DNA of 62,592 nucleotides. It comes from CALMFT01 sp964563595. GTDB lineage: Bacteria > Patescibacteriota > Gracilibacteria > Absconditabacterales > Absconditicoccaceae. Under the pieces are notes generated by a model that was not told the origin of the DNA, ran no database searches, and saw nothing but the letters and a program-made list of their open reading frames with translations. The position numbers and the translations under genes were made by a program. This document shows positions 9,634-22,470 of this stretch, one piece after another (position 1 is the stretch's first letter; the number at the start of each line of letters is the position of its first letter). Where the stretch lies: contig CAZLWR010000003.1 of assembly GCA_964563595.1 (NCBI GenBank), positions 1 to 62,592 of the forward strand. Direction: 5' to 3'.

Positions 9634-11250
9634 TTATCTCAGATAACTCACAATCTTTTTCTCTCTAATTCCTACTACCCTAATGATCCCTGGATAGTCT
9701 AATTGTTCTTCTACCTTTTCACCAATAGACTTAAGCAGTCTTTCTGCTCCTAAATCATCAACATTATTTGGATTAACAAAGATCATAATCTCACGCCCAG
9801 CCTGCATAATATGAACTTTGTCTACTCCTTCGAATTCTGCAATAAGTTTCTCCATGCCGTTCATTTTCTCCACGAAGAAATTTTTGCTATTAAACCTTGC
9901 ACCTGGGCGACTAGCTGATATGGCATCGGCCGCAGCTACTATCCATCCTATAGGAGAGATCATGGGTATATCGTGATGATGTCCTTCTGCGGTATTCACA
10001 GTTATTTCGTCATATCCATACTTTCTTAGTATTTCTCAGCCAACAACTGTATGACTTTGTCACTGTTCTGCTACTACTTTACCAATGTCGTGGAAGAGCC
10101 CTGCTTTTTTTGCCAATACTCCATCTAGACCCATTTCATTAGCTATGATTTCGCACATTTTAGCTACTTCTACACTGTGAATCCAAAGATTTTGCCCATA
10201 AGAATATCTGAGATTGAACTGCCCAACGAGCTTGGTAATATCAGCATGTTGAGGAGGTAGACCCAAAATATTCAATGCTTCTTTGCCTTTTTCCAATAAT
10301 AGATTTTCGAAGTTTGCTACCAATTCGTTATATGTTTTTTCAATATAAACAGGATTTATTCTTCCATCCTTTATCATTCTTCTCAATACTTCTGTAGCAA
10401 TCCATCTTTTTTCATGATCATAACTAGATAATCTGATTATTAATGGTGTATCGTCTATTATGAGCTCTACGCCAGTTATTTTTTCAAAGAAAACTACGTT
10501 TCTTCATTCTCTTCCAATCACTTTACCTTTGATATCTTCTGAAGGTATATCTACTGTTGTAACAGTAAATTCCGATGTATTAGTAGTAGCAATTCTAGGA
10601 ATAGTTTTAGATAAAAGATTAATCGCTTCCCTTTCTAAATCTTGTTCTAAGAGGTTTTTGTATTTAGTAATAGAATTGACTATGTCATCACTATAGTCTT
10701 TCTCGATATTTTGCAAGAGCAGATCTTTTGCTTCTTCTTTACTGAGTCATGCAATTTGTGAAAGCTTTACTGTTTCTTGTTCGATAGTATGTTGTAACTC
10801 TAGGGCTTTTGCTTCTATTTTTTCTTTTTCTGCATCTAGTTGTTCGTATTTGCTATCTACTCTTTTTTCCTTTTCTTCAAGCTTGAGTTGCATAGCATCT
10901 AGCTTAGCCAAGAGTTTCTCGGATTCTTTTTCTGCAAATTGCTGTACTTCTTTTGCCTTGTGCTCCGCGTTGATAACTATTAGTTCTGCTTGTTTATCAA
11001 CCGTTTGCATTTTAGTATCCCATTCTTTTGATTTTGTTTCTGCAAGTTTTAATTCATTTGTTGCTTCGCTTAGCTTGAGTTTTGCTTCTCAGAGTATTTT
11101 TTCTTTTTCATAATCTATTTGTTGAATTTTACTATTATATTCTTGTTTGGTTTGTTCCGCACGTCTCAATTTCTGTCCTAGAGCCACATATACTCACAAA
11201 CCTCCAATAGCCACACCAACTATGGCTAAGATAACTGCCATTATATCCAT
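9634..11250 (-). CDS. rny: ribonuclease Y
   Basis: ATG 11250 to TAA 9634-9636, 538 aa, close to the usual 520. Domain order is canonical: N-terminal membrane anchor (VILAIVGVAIGGLGVYVAL), long coiled coil (about residues 25-200), KH domain (VTGV-type region followed by IIDDTPLIIRL), then the HD domain with the metal site LFHDIGK and GHHHDIP. It is the membrane-bound endoribonuclease that starts bulk mRNA decay. TGA codons fall in the coiled coil and at conserved positions such as AEQGHSHTV-like residues after KVV. It stands alone between hypothetical genes and the solute-binding protein gene. Identification is secure. Confidence 0.95.
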
Positions 11251-11322
11251 TATGTAAAACAATTTATGATTAAATGATTGTTGTATACATAATAATGTTT
11301 TTTGATTTTACAACAAAGAAAA

Positions 11323-11344
11323 AGAGAGTAAGTGCTTACTCTCT
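11323..11344 (-). terminator. intrinsic terminator of the solute-binding protein gene
   Basis: On the minus strand AGAGAGTAAG pairs with CTTACTCTCT around CA, followed by a T-rich tract (TTTTTCTTTG). The hairpin begins at the TAG stop codon of the gene that ends at 11343. Confidence 0.8.
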
Positions 11345-13292
11345 AGTTTTCTAGCTGTAGTTGTTTTCTAAGAAATCTAGTGACATTTTCTTTATTGAAT
11401 ATATTCTCTTTTTTGAGAATAAGGGTTTCATATGTTTTTAAAGCATTGATAATTTGATAACGGAAGGTGATATTGTTGTGCCGAGTATCAAGTGTGCTGG
11501 GATATTTACTTTTAATATAAAGTGTTTGTTTCAAGGATCCGAGCATCACAAAGGGATATACTTTGCTATAAGTGGATAAGATTTCATTAGTTGCTGCTTT
11601 GTTGCCATTGTTAAACTTCTGGAGCAATTCTATCACCCTATCATTAGAATATTGAGAGGGATTTAAGGTGGTGTTGTCAGAAAATAAAGCCGAGAGGTCG
11701 CTTTTCAATCCTAAGTCTAATGGTAATATAACCATGTCATAAGCTTTGCTGGATAGTTTCCCTTCAAATTCAGTAAAATTATTGTAAGGAGAAAAAGTAA
11801 TGTAGCTATCTATATCTTGTTCAATAAATGATTGTTTCAAGGTATCGACTACTTTGGTGCTGTTCGGTTCATTGAGGTAGATAATATTGAAGTTTGTTTT
11901 TTTTGTGACCGCTGGAACTACCTGAGGTTTAACTCAATAGTGCAACTTCATAGTAAGTAGCTTGCTCTTTTTGCCGTCTAAATATCAGTACACCGTGTAG
12001 GTATTGATACCCTTTCTGATATTTTTGAATTGTAGGCTTAAATTATAGGAACAAGTTTTTGTCTCTGGATCATAGCTGTCCGGAGTAAATTCAAAGTCGC
12101 TGTTTGCTGCGATGGTTATTTTGTCATATTTCGTATCGAACTTGAATTGAATAAGATATTTATCTCTAAATTCATCAAGATAATACTCTTTATATTTGTT
12201 TTTTCAGAATATCCATATATTCTTTGGGAGGAAAGGAAAGGTAGATACTACTCCTCCGCTTTTTGATAAACCAGTTCATCATCCAATGGTTTGATTACTG
12301 ATGATATCTTTCAGAACAATACCGGTTGTTGGAGTAAATGAAAATAGTGTCTTATGATAGAGTAGATTGGGATAGGTAAGAATACTGAATACATTTGCAA
12401 AGCCTTTTCTTAGATTTTCTGAAATAGTATTTACGTTGAAAAATACTGTATATAGTGTATTGGTGGGAAGATCGTAGCCGGAGAATCAGGATATTTTTTG
12501 CAGAGAGTCATTGGCATCTACGGAGTCAGCCAACATGTAATCCACAATAGAGTTATCAGCTTGGAGATAGCTTGCGGCTTTTGAAGTATCTTTAAATTGT
12601 TTTACTTGAAGAATTTGAGGATAGTAATTGTCGCACTGGGTAATATCGAAAACGACATTATCATCGTGGGATTTAACCAAATCTAATACGGCACAACTAA
12701 TGTAAATAGGCTGTTTACCGAAAGTTTTAAGATAATAGTCTAGTGTCTGATCTGTCAGAATATGTGATGGTAATATGGGACTCAAAAAGAAAAGAATATT
12801 GTCTACAGATTGTTTTGGGAAGCTTACTTTGATGGTACTGTCATCGACTTTGCTGATCTCTGTTTTGTTATAGGAATTGAGCTCTTCGATCTTCCAAATA
12901 TTATCTTTTAGTACTGATTGGTAGGTGAAGAGGACATCTTCACTGGTGAACTTTGTATCATCAATCCAGCGATATTCATTGGGGAAAGTTACAAAGTAGT
13001 TTTTAAAGTCCCTGGTTGTTACTTCGCATAAGTCATTTTCATATTGTATCTTGCCTCAGCTGACTACTGTTTTGACACAGCCTTTAAACAATAATCATTG
13101 GTAAAATTTATCTGTTTTGGTCGTACTTGTGTAAGGAAGATAACTGATCCCCCCAATAACACCCTCAACAATGGTTCCTCATTTAGTAGGTATCTTTTCT
13201 GATACTGCTCCTACGTACTGGTAGCCCAAATGCAATGAGACCAAGACAAAAATTCGTATACAAACCGTGACGATACTATTAGTAAGTTTCAT
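11343..13292 (-). CDS. ABC peptide-type solute-binding protein (SBP family 5)
   Basis: ATG 13292 to TAG 11343-11345, 649 aa. The N-terminus is a basic segment plus hydrophobic helix (IVTVCIRIFVLVSLHLGY), a signal or anchor sequence. It is followed by GGTIVEGVIGGISYLPY and SEDVLFTYQSVL, which match the OppA/DppA signature regions (G-x-L-V-x-G and T-A-x-D-V-x-F-S). The fold would be a bilobal extracellular receptor for oligopeptides. No permease or ATPase gene is next to it. Peptide uptake suits an organism that takes nutrients from a host, but that is inference. Family assignment is good; substrate unknown. Confidence 0.8.
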
Positions 13293-13370
13293 ATGCTTAT
13301 AAAAAATAATCAGATAAGAACTCAACAGATAATTATATTCCATATCATGTCAAGTTTGGCAACCTCATAC

Positions 13371-13392
13371 AAAAAACGTACATAGGTACGTT
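13371..13392 (-). terminator. intrinsic terminator of atpD
   Basis: AACGTAC (13375-13381) and GTACGTT (13386-13392) flank ATAG; on the minus strand the hairpin is followed by TTTTTTG. It lies 30 bases past the atpD stop, so atpD ends its transcript. Confidence 0.75.
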
Positions 13393-13422
13393 CTTGTTTT
13401 GTTTATCATTTGAATCTGGTTA

Positions 13423-14823
13423 TTATTTATTTTTATTCCAATCTTCTAATACATCATCAATACTTCCTTTGGTGTCAAAATAGCTTTCTGGCGTATCGTC
13501 TACCTGTCCTGTCAATATCATATCTACCGATCTAATAGTATCTTCTAGTTTCACGAATATACCGGGTACGCCATTGAATTGAGCCGCAACGTGCAGAGGT
13601 TGACCCAAAAATCTTTCTAACTTTCTCGCTCTGTATACTAGCATTTTGTCTTCGTAACTAAGCTCGTCCATACCCAAGATGGCAATAATATCTTGGAGTT
13701 CTTTATATCTTTGTAACATTCTTTGAGCTGATTTAGCGATATCGTAATGTCTTTGTCAGACAATATCGGGTGTTAATACTGTTGAAGTACTATCTAAAGG
13801 ATCGACTGCCGGGTAGATACCTTTTTCAGCGATAGCTCTATTGAGAACTATCGTGCTGTCTAGATGTGCAAATGCAGTAGCAGGAGCAGGATCCGTAAGA
13901 TCATCTGCAGGCACGTAAATCGCTTGTACTGAGGTAATAGACCCTTTATCAGTGGATGTGATTCTTTCTTGCAGAGCACCCATGTCGGTTGCTAGTGTCG
14001 GTTGGTATCCTACTGCCGAGGGTATACGCCCAAGGGATGCCGATACTTCACTACCAGCTTGAGTAAATCTGAATATATTATCTATAAACATTAATACGTC
14101 TCTACCCTCTATATCACGGAAGTACTCAGCCATAGTTAAACCGGTATACGCTACTCTCAACCTTGGACCAGGAGTTTCATTCATCTGTCCATATACCATT
14201 GCAACTTTGTCTAGTACGCCGGCATCTTTCATCTCATGGTAGAGGTCGTTTCATTCTCTTGTTCTCTCCCCTACTCCACACATCACACTTACTCAGCTAT
14301 GGAACTTTGCAATATTATTAATAAACTCTTGCATTAATACTGTTTTACCTACTCCCGCTCAACCAAAAAGTCCTACTTTACCTCCTTTCAAGATTGGTGC
14401 TAAGAGATCAATGACTTTTATTCCAGTAGTAAGAATTTGTGCTGAAGTGCTTAGATTTACGAATTTTGGTGGCGATCTGTGAATAGATCGATGATCGGTT
14501 GGTTTTATATCTTCTCCACCATCGATTCTTTTTCCAAGTACATTAAAAATACAACCTAATACGGCTGCTCCTACAGGTACTTTTATTGGTGCACCAGTTG
14601 CAATAACTCCATTACCTCTGCTGAGACCATCAGTGGAGACCATGGCTATTCCTCTCACCACCCCACCTTGGAGTTGCTGTAAGACCTCTATAATAACTTT
14701 TTCTCCTATAGAATTTGGTTCTACGATTTCTAATGCTTCGTAGATTGAAGGCACTTCTCATGAAAATATTGCTTCAACTACTACTCCATGAATCTCAGAA
14801 ATAACACCTTTGTTTCAAGACAT
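13423..14823 (-). CDS. atpD: F1F0 ATP synthase subunit beta
   Basis: ATG 14823 to TAA 13423-13425, 466 aa, the normal length. Motifs: Walker A GGAGVGKT, GERTREGNDLY, Walker B region VLMFIDNIFRFTQAGSE, ALQERITSTDKGSITSVQA and DPLDSTS. Three TGA codons sit at invariant glycines (second Gly of the P-loop, GERTREG, and IVG before QRHYD), which proves TGA=Gly. The protein is the catalytic subunit of ATP synthase. The usual neighbours atpA, atpG and atpC are missing: a terminator follows, and 194 non-coding bases plus a divergent gene precede it. A -10-like GATAAT lies seven bases before the ATG, so the message may be leaderless. Confidence 0.97.
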
Positions 14824-14955
14824 TAATACAATTATCAAAATGGTAAATATCCTATAGCCTGATAATAAATTTGTCACTCGTATCAAGGTAGAAAAAATAT
14901 CAAACCCTAAAATCTTGTAGATGTCAATTTTTACCTACACTTTTTGAGGTATTTT

Positions 14956-14984
14956 TTGACAAAAGAGTCTTTCTGCCGTATATT
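14956..14984 (+). promoter_or_regulatory. promoter of the giant surface protein gene
   Basis: TTGACA 14956-14961, 17-base spacer, TATATT 14979-14984. The predicted start near 14991 gives a leader of about 27 bases before ATG 15018. Confidence 0.65.
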
Positions 14985-15017
14985 CATATACAAGATATTT
15001 TATAGAATTCGAGATGT

Positions 15018-18000
15018 ATGCTTCATAAGATTGGTAAGTTTTTGCTAGCGTTGATGTTAGCCAGTAATGCATTGCTCAGCTGGCAGCTAGAATTTGATTT
15101 TTGAGGAAAAGAAATACAGCTTTTGCCAAAGGTATCTATGGAAGTTTTTGCTGATGGTGATGTTTGAAAATGAGATACGGGTGCTGGAACAGGTACCTGT
15201 AGAATAGCAAGTGGACTTATAACTCACCAATATACTGATAAGGTAGGTGGAAGAGGCGTGGCGTGTTGTTCGGTTGCACAAGATTGTCAGGATATGCTTA
15301 GTGGTGACGTGATATTAGAAGAAGGTAAGTCACGAAGTTGTACTCCTTGATATGCGTGTGAAAATAGTATCAGCAGTGATCCCTATATAGTTGTTTCAAA
15401 AAATGGTCCCTCTTCGATAATTTCGGGTGCGATTTTTTCATATGTTATTGTTATTTCGAATGTCGGTTCGGGATTAGCAAGCGACCTTAATTTTAGTGAT
15501 ACATTTCCAGTTGGTTTTATATATGCAACTTGAAGTACGGGGACCCATAGTGCTTCAGGAAATACATTAAGCTACTGACCGTTTAGTCTTTCTGGGCATA
15601 CAGATCTTACTATTATGGTTACTGGATCGCTTACCATTGGAGGACAAAGTATCAATACGGGTGTTGTTATAGGATCATGATCCATAACCTGAAGTAGTTG
15701 TTGAACATTTGAATGAAAACCAGCATGTTTTAGTAATGCCGTACTTACAGAAGTCCTTTATGCCAGTATAGGGTTTACAAAAACTGCTAGTAAGTCATGA
15801 GTAGAATTGGGCGAAACTGTGTCATATGTGCTAACTGTAGTTAACACAGGTGGTGCTACCTGAAATAATATTGTAGTTGGAGATCCTATTGTAACTGGAT
15901 GTTTTACCCCCGTAAGTAGCAGTGCGAATATAGGAACATATACTGGAGACCAATGGAGTATTACAGAGCTTTGACCCAATACTACGGGTATATTAGTTAT
16001 AAGCTGATACATTATCGCTACTGGATCATGTATAAATACTGCCCTGCTATCATGAAGTGCAGTACCTCAACAGGCAATCATCAATGCATATTCTTCGTGA
16101 TTGAGCATTAGTAAAACCGTCAGCACCTGAACTGCAAAAGTATATACTCCAATTACATATGTTATTACCGTTACCAATGCTTCTCAGTTTCCCGCAACAA
16201 ATGTTTGAATTCAAGATATTTTACCTTCGAATTTTATTGTTACCTCTAGCGGAAGTACCACGTGATGATACGGATCAAGTATCTGGTTGATACCTAGTAT
16301 CGCATGAAGTACCTGAGTGGCTGTACTGACAATAACAGGTTATTTTACATCTACCGGCACCAACATTTCTAATTCTGGAAGAATCATTAGTGGAGCAAAA
16401 GTAGCACCTAATGTAAATGTTACTGCTTGACTATGTCAGTGATCTTGTGATAGTAATGTGGTGCTGATATCGATTTCTGATTATAGAAGAGCCTTGTATT
16501 TAACCAAGTCCGCCAGCGGGAATCATGAAGTATGATCAATAGTTTGATTTACTATTACGGTGACTAATACTTGAGATACGCAGCTCACAGGGATAGAACT
16601 TAGCGATCCCCTGCCTTCGTGATTTTCTGGTTTAGCTTCAAATTTTGATGCTGGTCCTTTTACCCTTGGGACGGGACTAAGTACGACATTTACGATTACA
16701 TGAATATGGTTAGCCACAGGAAGTTGGACCAATACTGTTTCAGTGACAGGGGTAAGATTAAATGATAGCTGCCTTACGGGAAATGGTGCAAACTGCTCTG
16801 CCTCTGTATGAGGAATTGTCTACAACTCGTGACTTAGCGTCAGTAAAGTAGGCTCACCAAGCTCCTGATATATGAATGAAACAATATTCACCTATACGCT
16901 CACTATTAGTAATCACTCTCAATTCACCTATACAAACATTGGTCTAGTGGATATTGTTCCTTCTGGATTTATTCCTGCGGGGGCAACCTGAGCACTCATT
17001 GCAAGTCTTGCAAGTTGATCTACTGCGGTAGTTACGATAACAGGAACATTTGCTACTGGTAGTACTTGATGAATGACAATGGTGAATACTGGTCAAATAG
17101 TAAGTGGCACAAAAATATGATGAAATAGTATTTCCCTGCCTGGTACAAATTTATATTGTGATGCCTTATCGGGTTGTATAACAAGTGCTGATACTATCGT
17201 ATACAAAAAAGTTGCCAGCCTTAATATTACTAAAACAGCGAATAAAACCAATGTCGAATTAGGAGAATTCGTTAGTTATACTGTCACTGTGAGCAATACG
17301 GGAAATGGTAGCGGTGAAGATATCGTCATTACAGATACTTTACCAAATTCTTTTGTGTTAACTGGTACTCCCAGTACTACTTTGGGAAGCATTGAGGCAA
17401 TCTGAAATACTATTACTCGAAGTGGATCTAATTTTGATTTGTGATCCTGACAATCTGCGAGTATGACATTGACAGGATATTTTGTTGGTAGTACTGGTGT
17501 CGCAACAAATACTGCTACCATATCGGGTTGAGCTTCGGCTGCCAGAAATGTTAATGTTTATAGCTCGTGATTGGTAATTACTAAAACATCTACTCCCAAT
17601 ACCGGATTTATAGGAGAATACATACTGTATACAGTCAGTGTTAGTAATACTTCTCAATTCGCTATTTCTGGTGTACGCGTACAAGATACCCTACCGTCAA
17701 ACTTTGTGTGATGATTAGTGAGTATATCTCAGTGAACATATACGTACGCAACAAATACTTGGAATATTGGTTCTGTGAATGGATGATGATGACCTCTCAC
17801 GATGGTTTTTTCAGGTTATTTCACATGAGCATGAGTCAAAACCAATACAGCACAGTTTACTAGTTGATACAAAATTACATCGTGAGGGAATATAGCAACT
17901 GGTTATTGTACGACTTGTGTCGCCTCTGTTACTACGACCATAACCTGAATATGTAGTGTAAACCTTACTTATAATAATACTCCAAAACTGGTAGTGTATG

Positions 18001-20927
18001 CGTTTCCTGTTAATACTAGTGTGAGTTCCGGAACTACTGGAGTATTCAAGGTATTTGTAGTTAATGTTGGTACGATAAGCCATCCATGAGGCACTCTTAA
18101 TCATTTTGGAACTAATGGTTTTACTGCCAGTAGCAGTTTATCTGCCTTAAATCCTTGATCAGTTCAGGCTTTCACTGTAAGTATACCGAATATAACCTGA
18201 TCAACGACCTACTCTTTTGATATCAACTGAACAGCATATGCACTAGATAGCTCGCCAACAGTGGACCCCACTATTACTGTATGATCACCTACTGCACTTG
18301 CTGGCCAATATGTTTTTAAAAATGGCTCTTTTACTAATAATGCTACTATATCTCTTGGTACAGAAATCGCTTATCAACTTTTTGCTTATAATGCATGACC
18401 AACTGCAATTGATGTGTACGGGCTAGATACTTTACCCTCATTATTTGAACTTACTTCGCAAGACGGATCGTACGATGTTCAAAATGGATATCGATCTATA
18501 GGGACAATTGCATCTGGTTCTTATGCTGCATTGCACTTAGAATGATACTACTTAACTTGAGGTACGGCTTCAAACATGGTAAAGCTATATGATACTAGTG
18601 ATAATTTGTTGGCAAGTGATACATATAATGCGTCGCTTGGCGGCGGTACCAGTTGTAGCAGTGATGGAGGTGGCTGATGAGGTTGAGGTGGAGGTTGATC
18701 TGGTGCTACCACTACGGACTTATATATCCAAAAGACCTGATCATTGACGTTTTTCACTACCAATAATGCGGCCTTGGTGTATTCGCTCTACTTTGGAAAT
18801 AGCGGGTTTTTACTTAATAATAACATAACGATTACTGATTATTTGGCTACTGGTTTCACTTTAACTGGTGCCTTACTCAATGGACAATCATTTGTCTATA
18901 GCTATAACACTGCAACAAACATATTTCAAGTGAGTGGACGATCCCTTGGTCAGCAGCAAACCTGACTTATTAACCTATATGGTTATTTCTCTGGTGATTT
19001 CACTAGTGGTCAAGCTCTGGTTAACACGGCAACTATTTATTATTATTCTGGATGAAGTACGGGAACAGAGATTAGCTATGGTAATAACACCTGAGTTCAT
19101 ACCACCACTTACCTCAATAGCTGATGAGCACTATCTGGTTGGGCAACGGGTATTTCCATTAGTAAATCGGTAAATCCTAGCACTTGAATTACGGGACAAA
19201 TATTCACCTATACTATCACCGTATTCAATGGTGATATTTACACTGTTACCAATATTCTTGTACAAGAACAAATAAATAATCTGATCAGCAATGGTTTTAC
19301 CGGGCTTATATTTGCTGCAAGTACGGGTACTATCAATACGTGAAACGGGCTGTGGACAATTCCTTTATTAAACCCCAATGACACTGCCACCCTAACTCTA
19401 TCTTGATACTTCACTACCACTGGTACCAAAGTGAATATTGCAACAATCAGTGGATGTCTAGCAGCCAATGGCTGTACTGGTGTAGCAACAGGGACTGTCT
19501 ACAATACAGGAGTCAGTATCTCAAAGACAGTAAATATGTCCACTTGATGCGTAGGTGGCAATATTACTTATACCCTTACTGTGCTCAATAAGTGAATCAG
19601 TGCTATGTCTTGAGTAAATGTGGTGGATCAACTACCAAATGGATTTATTGTAGTATCTAGCACTAGTACATGAGCTAATGTTACTACTCTCTCTACTGGT
19701 AACTGGAGCATTCCTACTTTAACAGGCTCAGCAACAGTAGTATTTACTATCACTTGATACTTTACGACCACTGGTGTTCAGGTGAATACTGGTATTATAT
19801 CCGGTTGTAATAGTGTAGATTGTAGCAGTGCAACTGGTATAACTATCACCAATGATCAAGTCCAGTGTCCGTTGACCTGAGTCAGTATCTCAAAAAGCAT
19901 TTCTTCAGCCATAGTTACTATCGCCCAAGTTGTNNNNNNNNNNNNNNNNNNNNNNNNNNNNNNNNNNNNNNNNNNNNNNNNNNNNNNNNNNNNNNNNNNN
20001 NNNNNNNNNNNNNNNNNNNNNNNNNNNNNNNNNATCAGTGGATGTCTAGCAGCCAATGGCTGTACTGGTGTAGCAACAGGGACTGTCTCTGCAGAAAATC
20101 TCTTCACTGGTACTTGTGCCGTGTCATGAACGTATGCTAGTGGCAGCTTGCCGAACACTTGATCTCTATGTGCCATTGGAAGTCTTTCTGGCTTAGTGCA
20201 ATGATCCACATGACGAACATGGATCTGTTTGTGATCTTGATGAGGAAATGCATCTTGTGATTTAAATATCAGTACTTGAACTAATGCTCTTTTGCAGATT
20301 GTAAAAACTGTTAACAGAACTACGGCAAGTATTGGTGACGTGGTTATTCGGACTATTTTATATCAAAACAATAGTACTGGTGTTTTATATAATACCACTA
20401 TTATGGATATTATACCGTCTATATTTACTGTCACTACGATTCAAAGTATTCTGGGTATAAACACAGGTTACACTACCGGCTTAGATGGCTATATATTTAC
20501 CATAGGAGCATTATCTTGAAATACTAGTGGCACTATTGTACTTAGTTCGATCGTGAATACTGGTGCGGCTACTGGGGTCACCTACATTAACACGGCTTCA
20601 TGAACAGCCAGTGGTGTAACTACGGTATATAGTACTGCCTTTGTTGCTATTCATGAGCCCTATGTGTTTACTCTTCCGTCTTGATGACCATATATCCCGG
20701 TGCCATTGCCAGAATCTCCAATCAAAACGCCTCCCCCAGTGACTTTTGCACCGCAGGTGAGCATTGTTTACAAAACAAGAATGCTGAGAGTGATACAGGA
20801 ATATATGCCTTTTTACACCCAGCCTATAGAAGCTATTACCAATAATATTAAGAAAATTCCAGATACGGGAGCATGAACGTGGTTGTCTATTGTTTTATCA
20901 TATATAAGAAGATTATTTGATCTATAA
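15018..20927 (+). CDS. giant secreted DUF11-repeat surface protein (interrupted by assembly gap)
   Basis: ATG 15018 to TAA 20925-20927, at least 1969 codons including 100 N. It has a signal peptide (MLHKIGKFLLALMLASNALL), a short Cys-rich region, then many repeats of about 120-140 residues with the DUF11 signature: xYTVTVSNTGN, then ITDTLPNSF and TLTGYF, each usually starting S-KT or ITKT. Extensive TGA codons read as Gly. A glycine-only run follows SCSSDG near residue 1215. The C-terminus is KKIPDTGAGTWLSIVLSY then IRRLFDL: an IPxTG motif, a short hydrophobic stretch and arginines, resembling a sortase signal. It is probably a cell-surface adhesin or wall-anchored fibre. True length is unknown because of the gap. 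Confidence 0.85.
19446..19500 (+). repeat. 55-bp exact repeat, copy 1
   Basis: Identical to 20034-20088, immediately after the gap. It encodes part of a DUF11 unit (ISGCLAANGCTGVATGT). Identity over 55 bases indicates a recent duplication or a collapsed assembly. Confidence 0.9.
19934..20033. other. assembly gap (100 N)
   Basis: One hundred consecutive N, the usual placeholder for a gap of unknown size, placed inside the repeat gene and flanked by an exact 55-bp repeat. The real number of DUF11 units is undetermined. Confidence 0.99.
20034..20088 (+). repeat. 55-bp exact repeat, copy 2
   Basis: Second copy of the 19446-19500 sequence. After it the two copies diverge at once (CTGCAG here, ACAATA in copy 1). 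Confidence 0.9.
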
Positions 20928-20945
20928 GATAATACTATAGTTTCA

Positions 20946-22430
20946 TTATAGCTTTTTGACTTTCATTCTTACTACCTTGAGAACATCATTGCCAAAACTA
21001 AGAAGTTCAAAACTCACAATCTGTCTATGTTTCATATTTACTAGTTTATAATCTTTGAAGTAATCGCCATCGATTGACGTAAATTGTAGTCGCTCTGGTA
21101 GCCGAATTATGAGTTGGTTATGTCGATTATAACTTAGTCATAAGATATGCGTTTCTCTTTGAGTAAGTTCTATATCATACTCTTTAGTTAGGCCATATAC
21201 TTGATCTATATAGCTTTGTGGTACACTGAGTGTGTAAAAAAAGTAAAGTTCATAGTCCCCTGCGGGAATACTTTTCTCATTTAAAGACATAACGCCATTA
21301 GTACTTTCTTCTATAATTTGTCCATTGTTGGATTGCAGAGTAATTTTTTTGGTTACAAATTTATCAATTTTATTGAAGCTCTTATTGATTTGCCAAGCAT
21401 ATAAGGTATCAGGATCTTGAATCGTACGTAAACCTTTGTCTGCCAAAAACTGCTTAAACTCCTCGTTTGCATTTGGCAAATATACTTGAATATATCATCC
21501 TCTCAGGATATAGGGTAAATTTTTTACTATTTGCTCTATAAGCTGAGACTTATTGCTCTCGATATAAGACCCTATATCAGTTAGATATTGTTCCTTTTTA
21601 TTAGGTAATGACTGTCATCTGATGATATCTATGGAGGCATTTACAAATTGCCACTCTATGAGCTTTTGTTTTAGTTCGGGTATAAGTTGTTCGAAAAGCT
21701 CTGACTTAACCATGATAATTCCATCGAGATTCTGTCCAAGAAACAATTTTTCGTACAATAATTTAATGTTGCCTGCATCAATATCAGTAAATCCGTACAC
21801 ATTTGGTGAGATGAAGTTGATACTTTGTTGCCCTAATACTGTTTGATAGTTTGGATCTAGAATTACATTTACACCACTATTTTGATGGTAAGCGTAATAG
21901 GAGTCAAATACTTTATAGGTTATTAGTTTTCCTCTATAGAGTTGAATAATGGCATAAGAACCGAAAAAACCACCATTAGGCCTGCTTTCCGCTGTATTCA
22001 TCAAAGCTATGAGATAAGTTTTTGTTCTATCTTCTCATAATAATGACATAACCTGATCTTCATGTGCTATGAGTTGTTTTCATAGCTCGTACAGAGATTG
22101 GTATTTTTCGGGGATGTATTTTTCAAGATTAGACTTAGATTTTATGATAGTACTGATAGTGTGTATCTGTGCTTCGTGATCCAATAGAGATCATCCCGAA
22201 GCGATGGTTTGATATAATATACTTCCTGCTCTAATGAGATCTGCCGCATCCTTGTTGACACCCCAAGCAACTTTTTCCGCAAGGTCTGCCTTTGTTCATA
22301 CCGATGCGACCCTTAAACCGTAAATTTTCACGATACCAACGAATACCAAAAAACACAATCCTAATAATATAAACATTATAACTGCAAGTCCTTGAGGCTG
22401 TGCATTATTATTTTTACGAAATCAGAACAT
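20946..22430 (-). CDS. DUF4012 membrane-anchored protein, 494 aa
   Basis: ATG 22430 to TAA 20946-20948. A basic N-terminus is followed by a single membrane helix (about residues 17-35), a coiled region, and the DUF4012 core with NTAESRPNGGFFGSY, which matches the family's N-x-A-E-x-R-P-x-G-G-F-x-G-S signature. DUF4012 proteins are surface-exposed and common in candidate-phyla and actinobacterial genomes; their function is unknown. The gene is convergent with the giant surface protein (18 bases between stops) and divergent from the small-RNA promoter. Family assignment is good. Confidence 0.8.
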
Positions 22431-22435
22431 TACTA

Positions 22436-22464
22436 TTGACAAATTACAATATATATGTTATAAT
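22436..22464 (+). promoter_or_regulatory. consensus extended -10 promoter
   Basis: TTGACA 22436-22441, 17-base spacer, TGT then TATAAT 22459-22464: perfect -35 and -10 with the extended TGn. It is the strongest promoter in the window and reads into a short terminated transcript starting near 22471. Confidence 0.85.
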
Positions 22465-22470
22465 ATTGAT

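Noticed and set aside
19446..20088. Direct repeats as a CRISPR array or mobile-element ends
   Set aside because: The repeats are inside one reading frame and encode part of a protein repeat; there is no regular spacer pattern or transposase.
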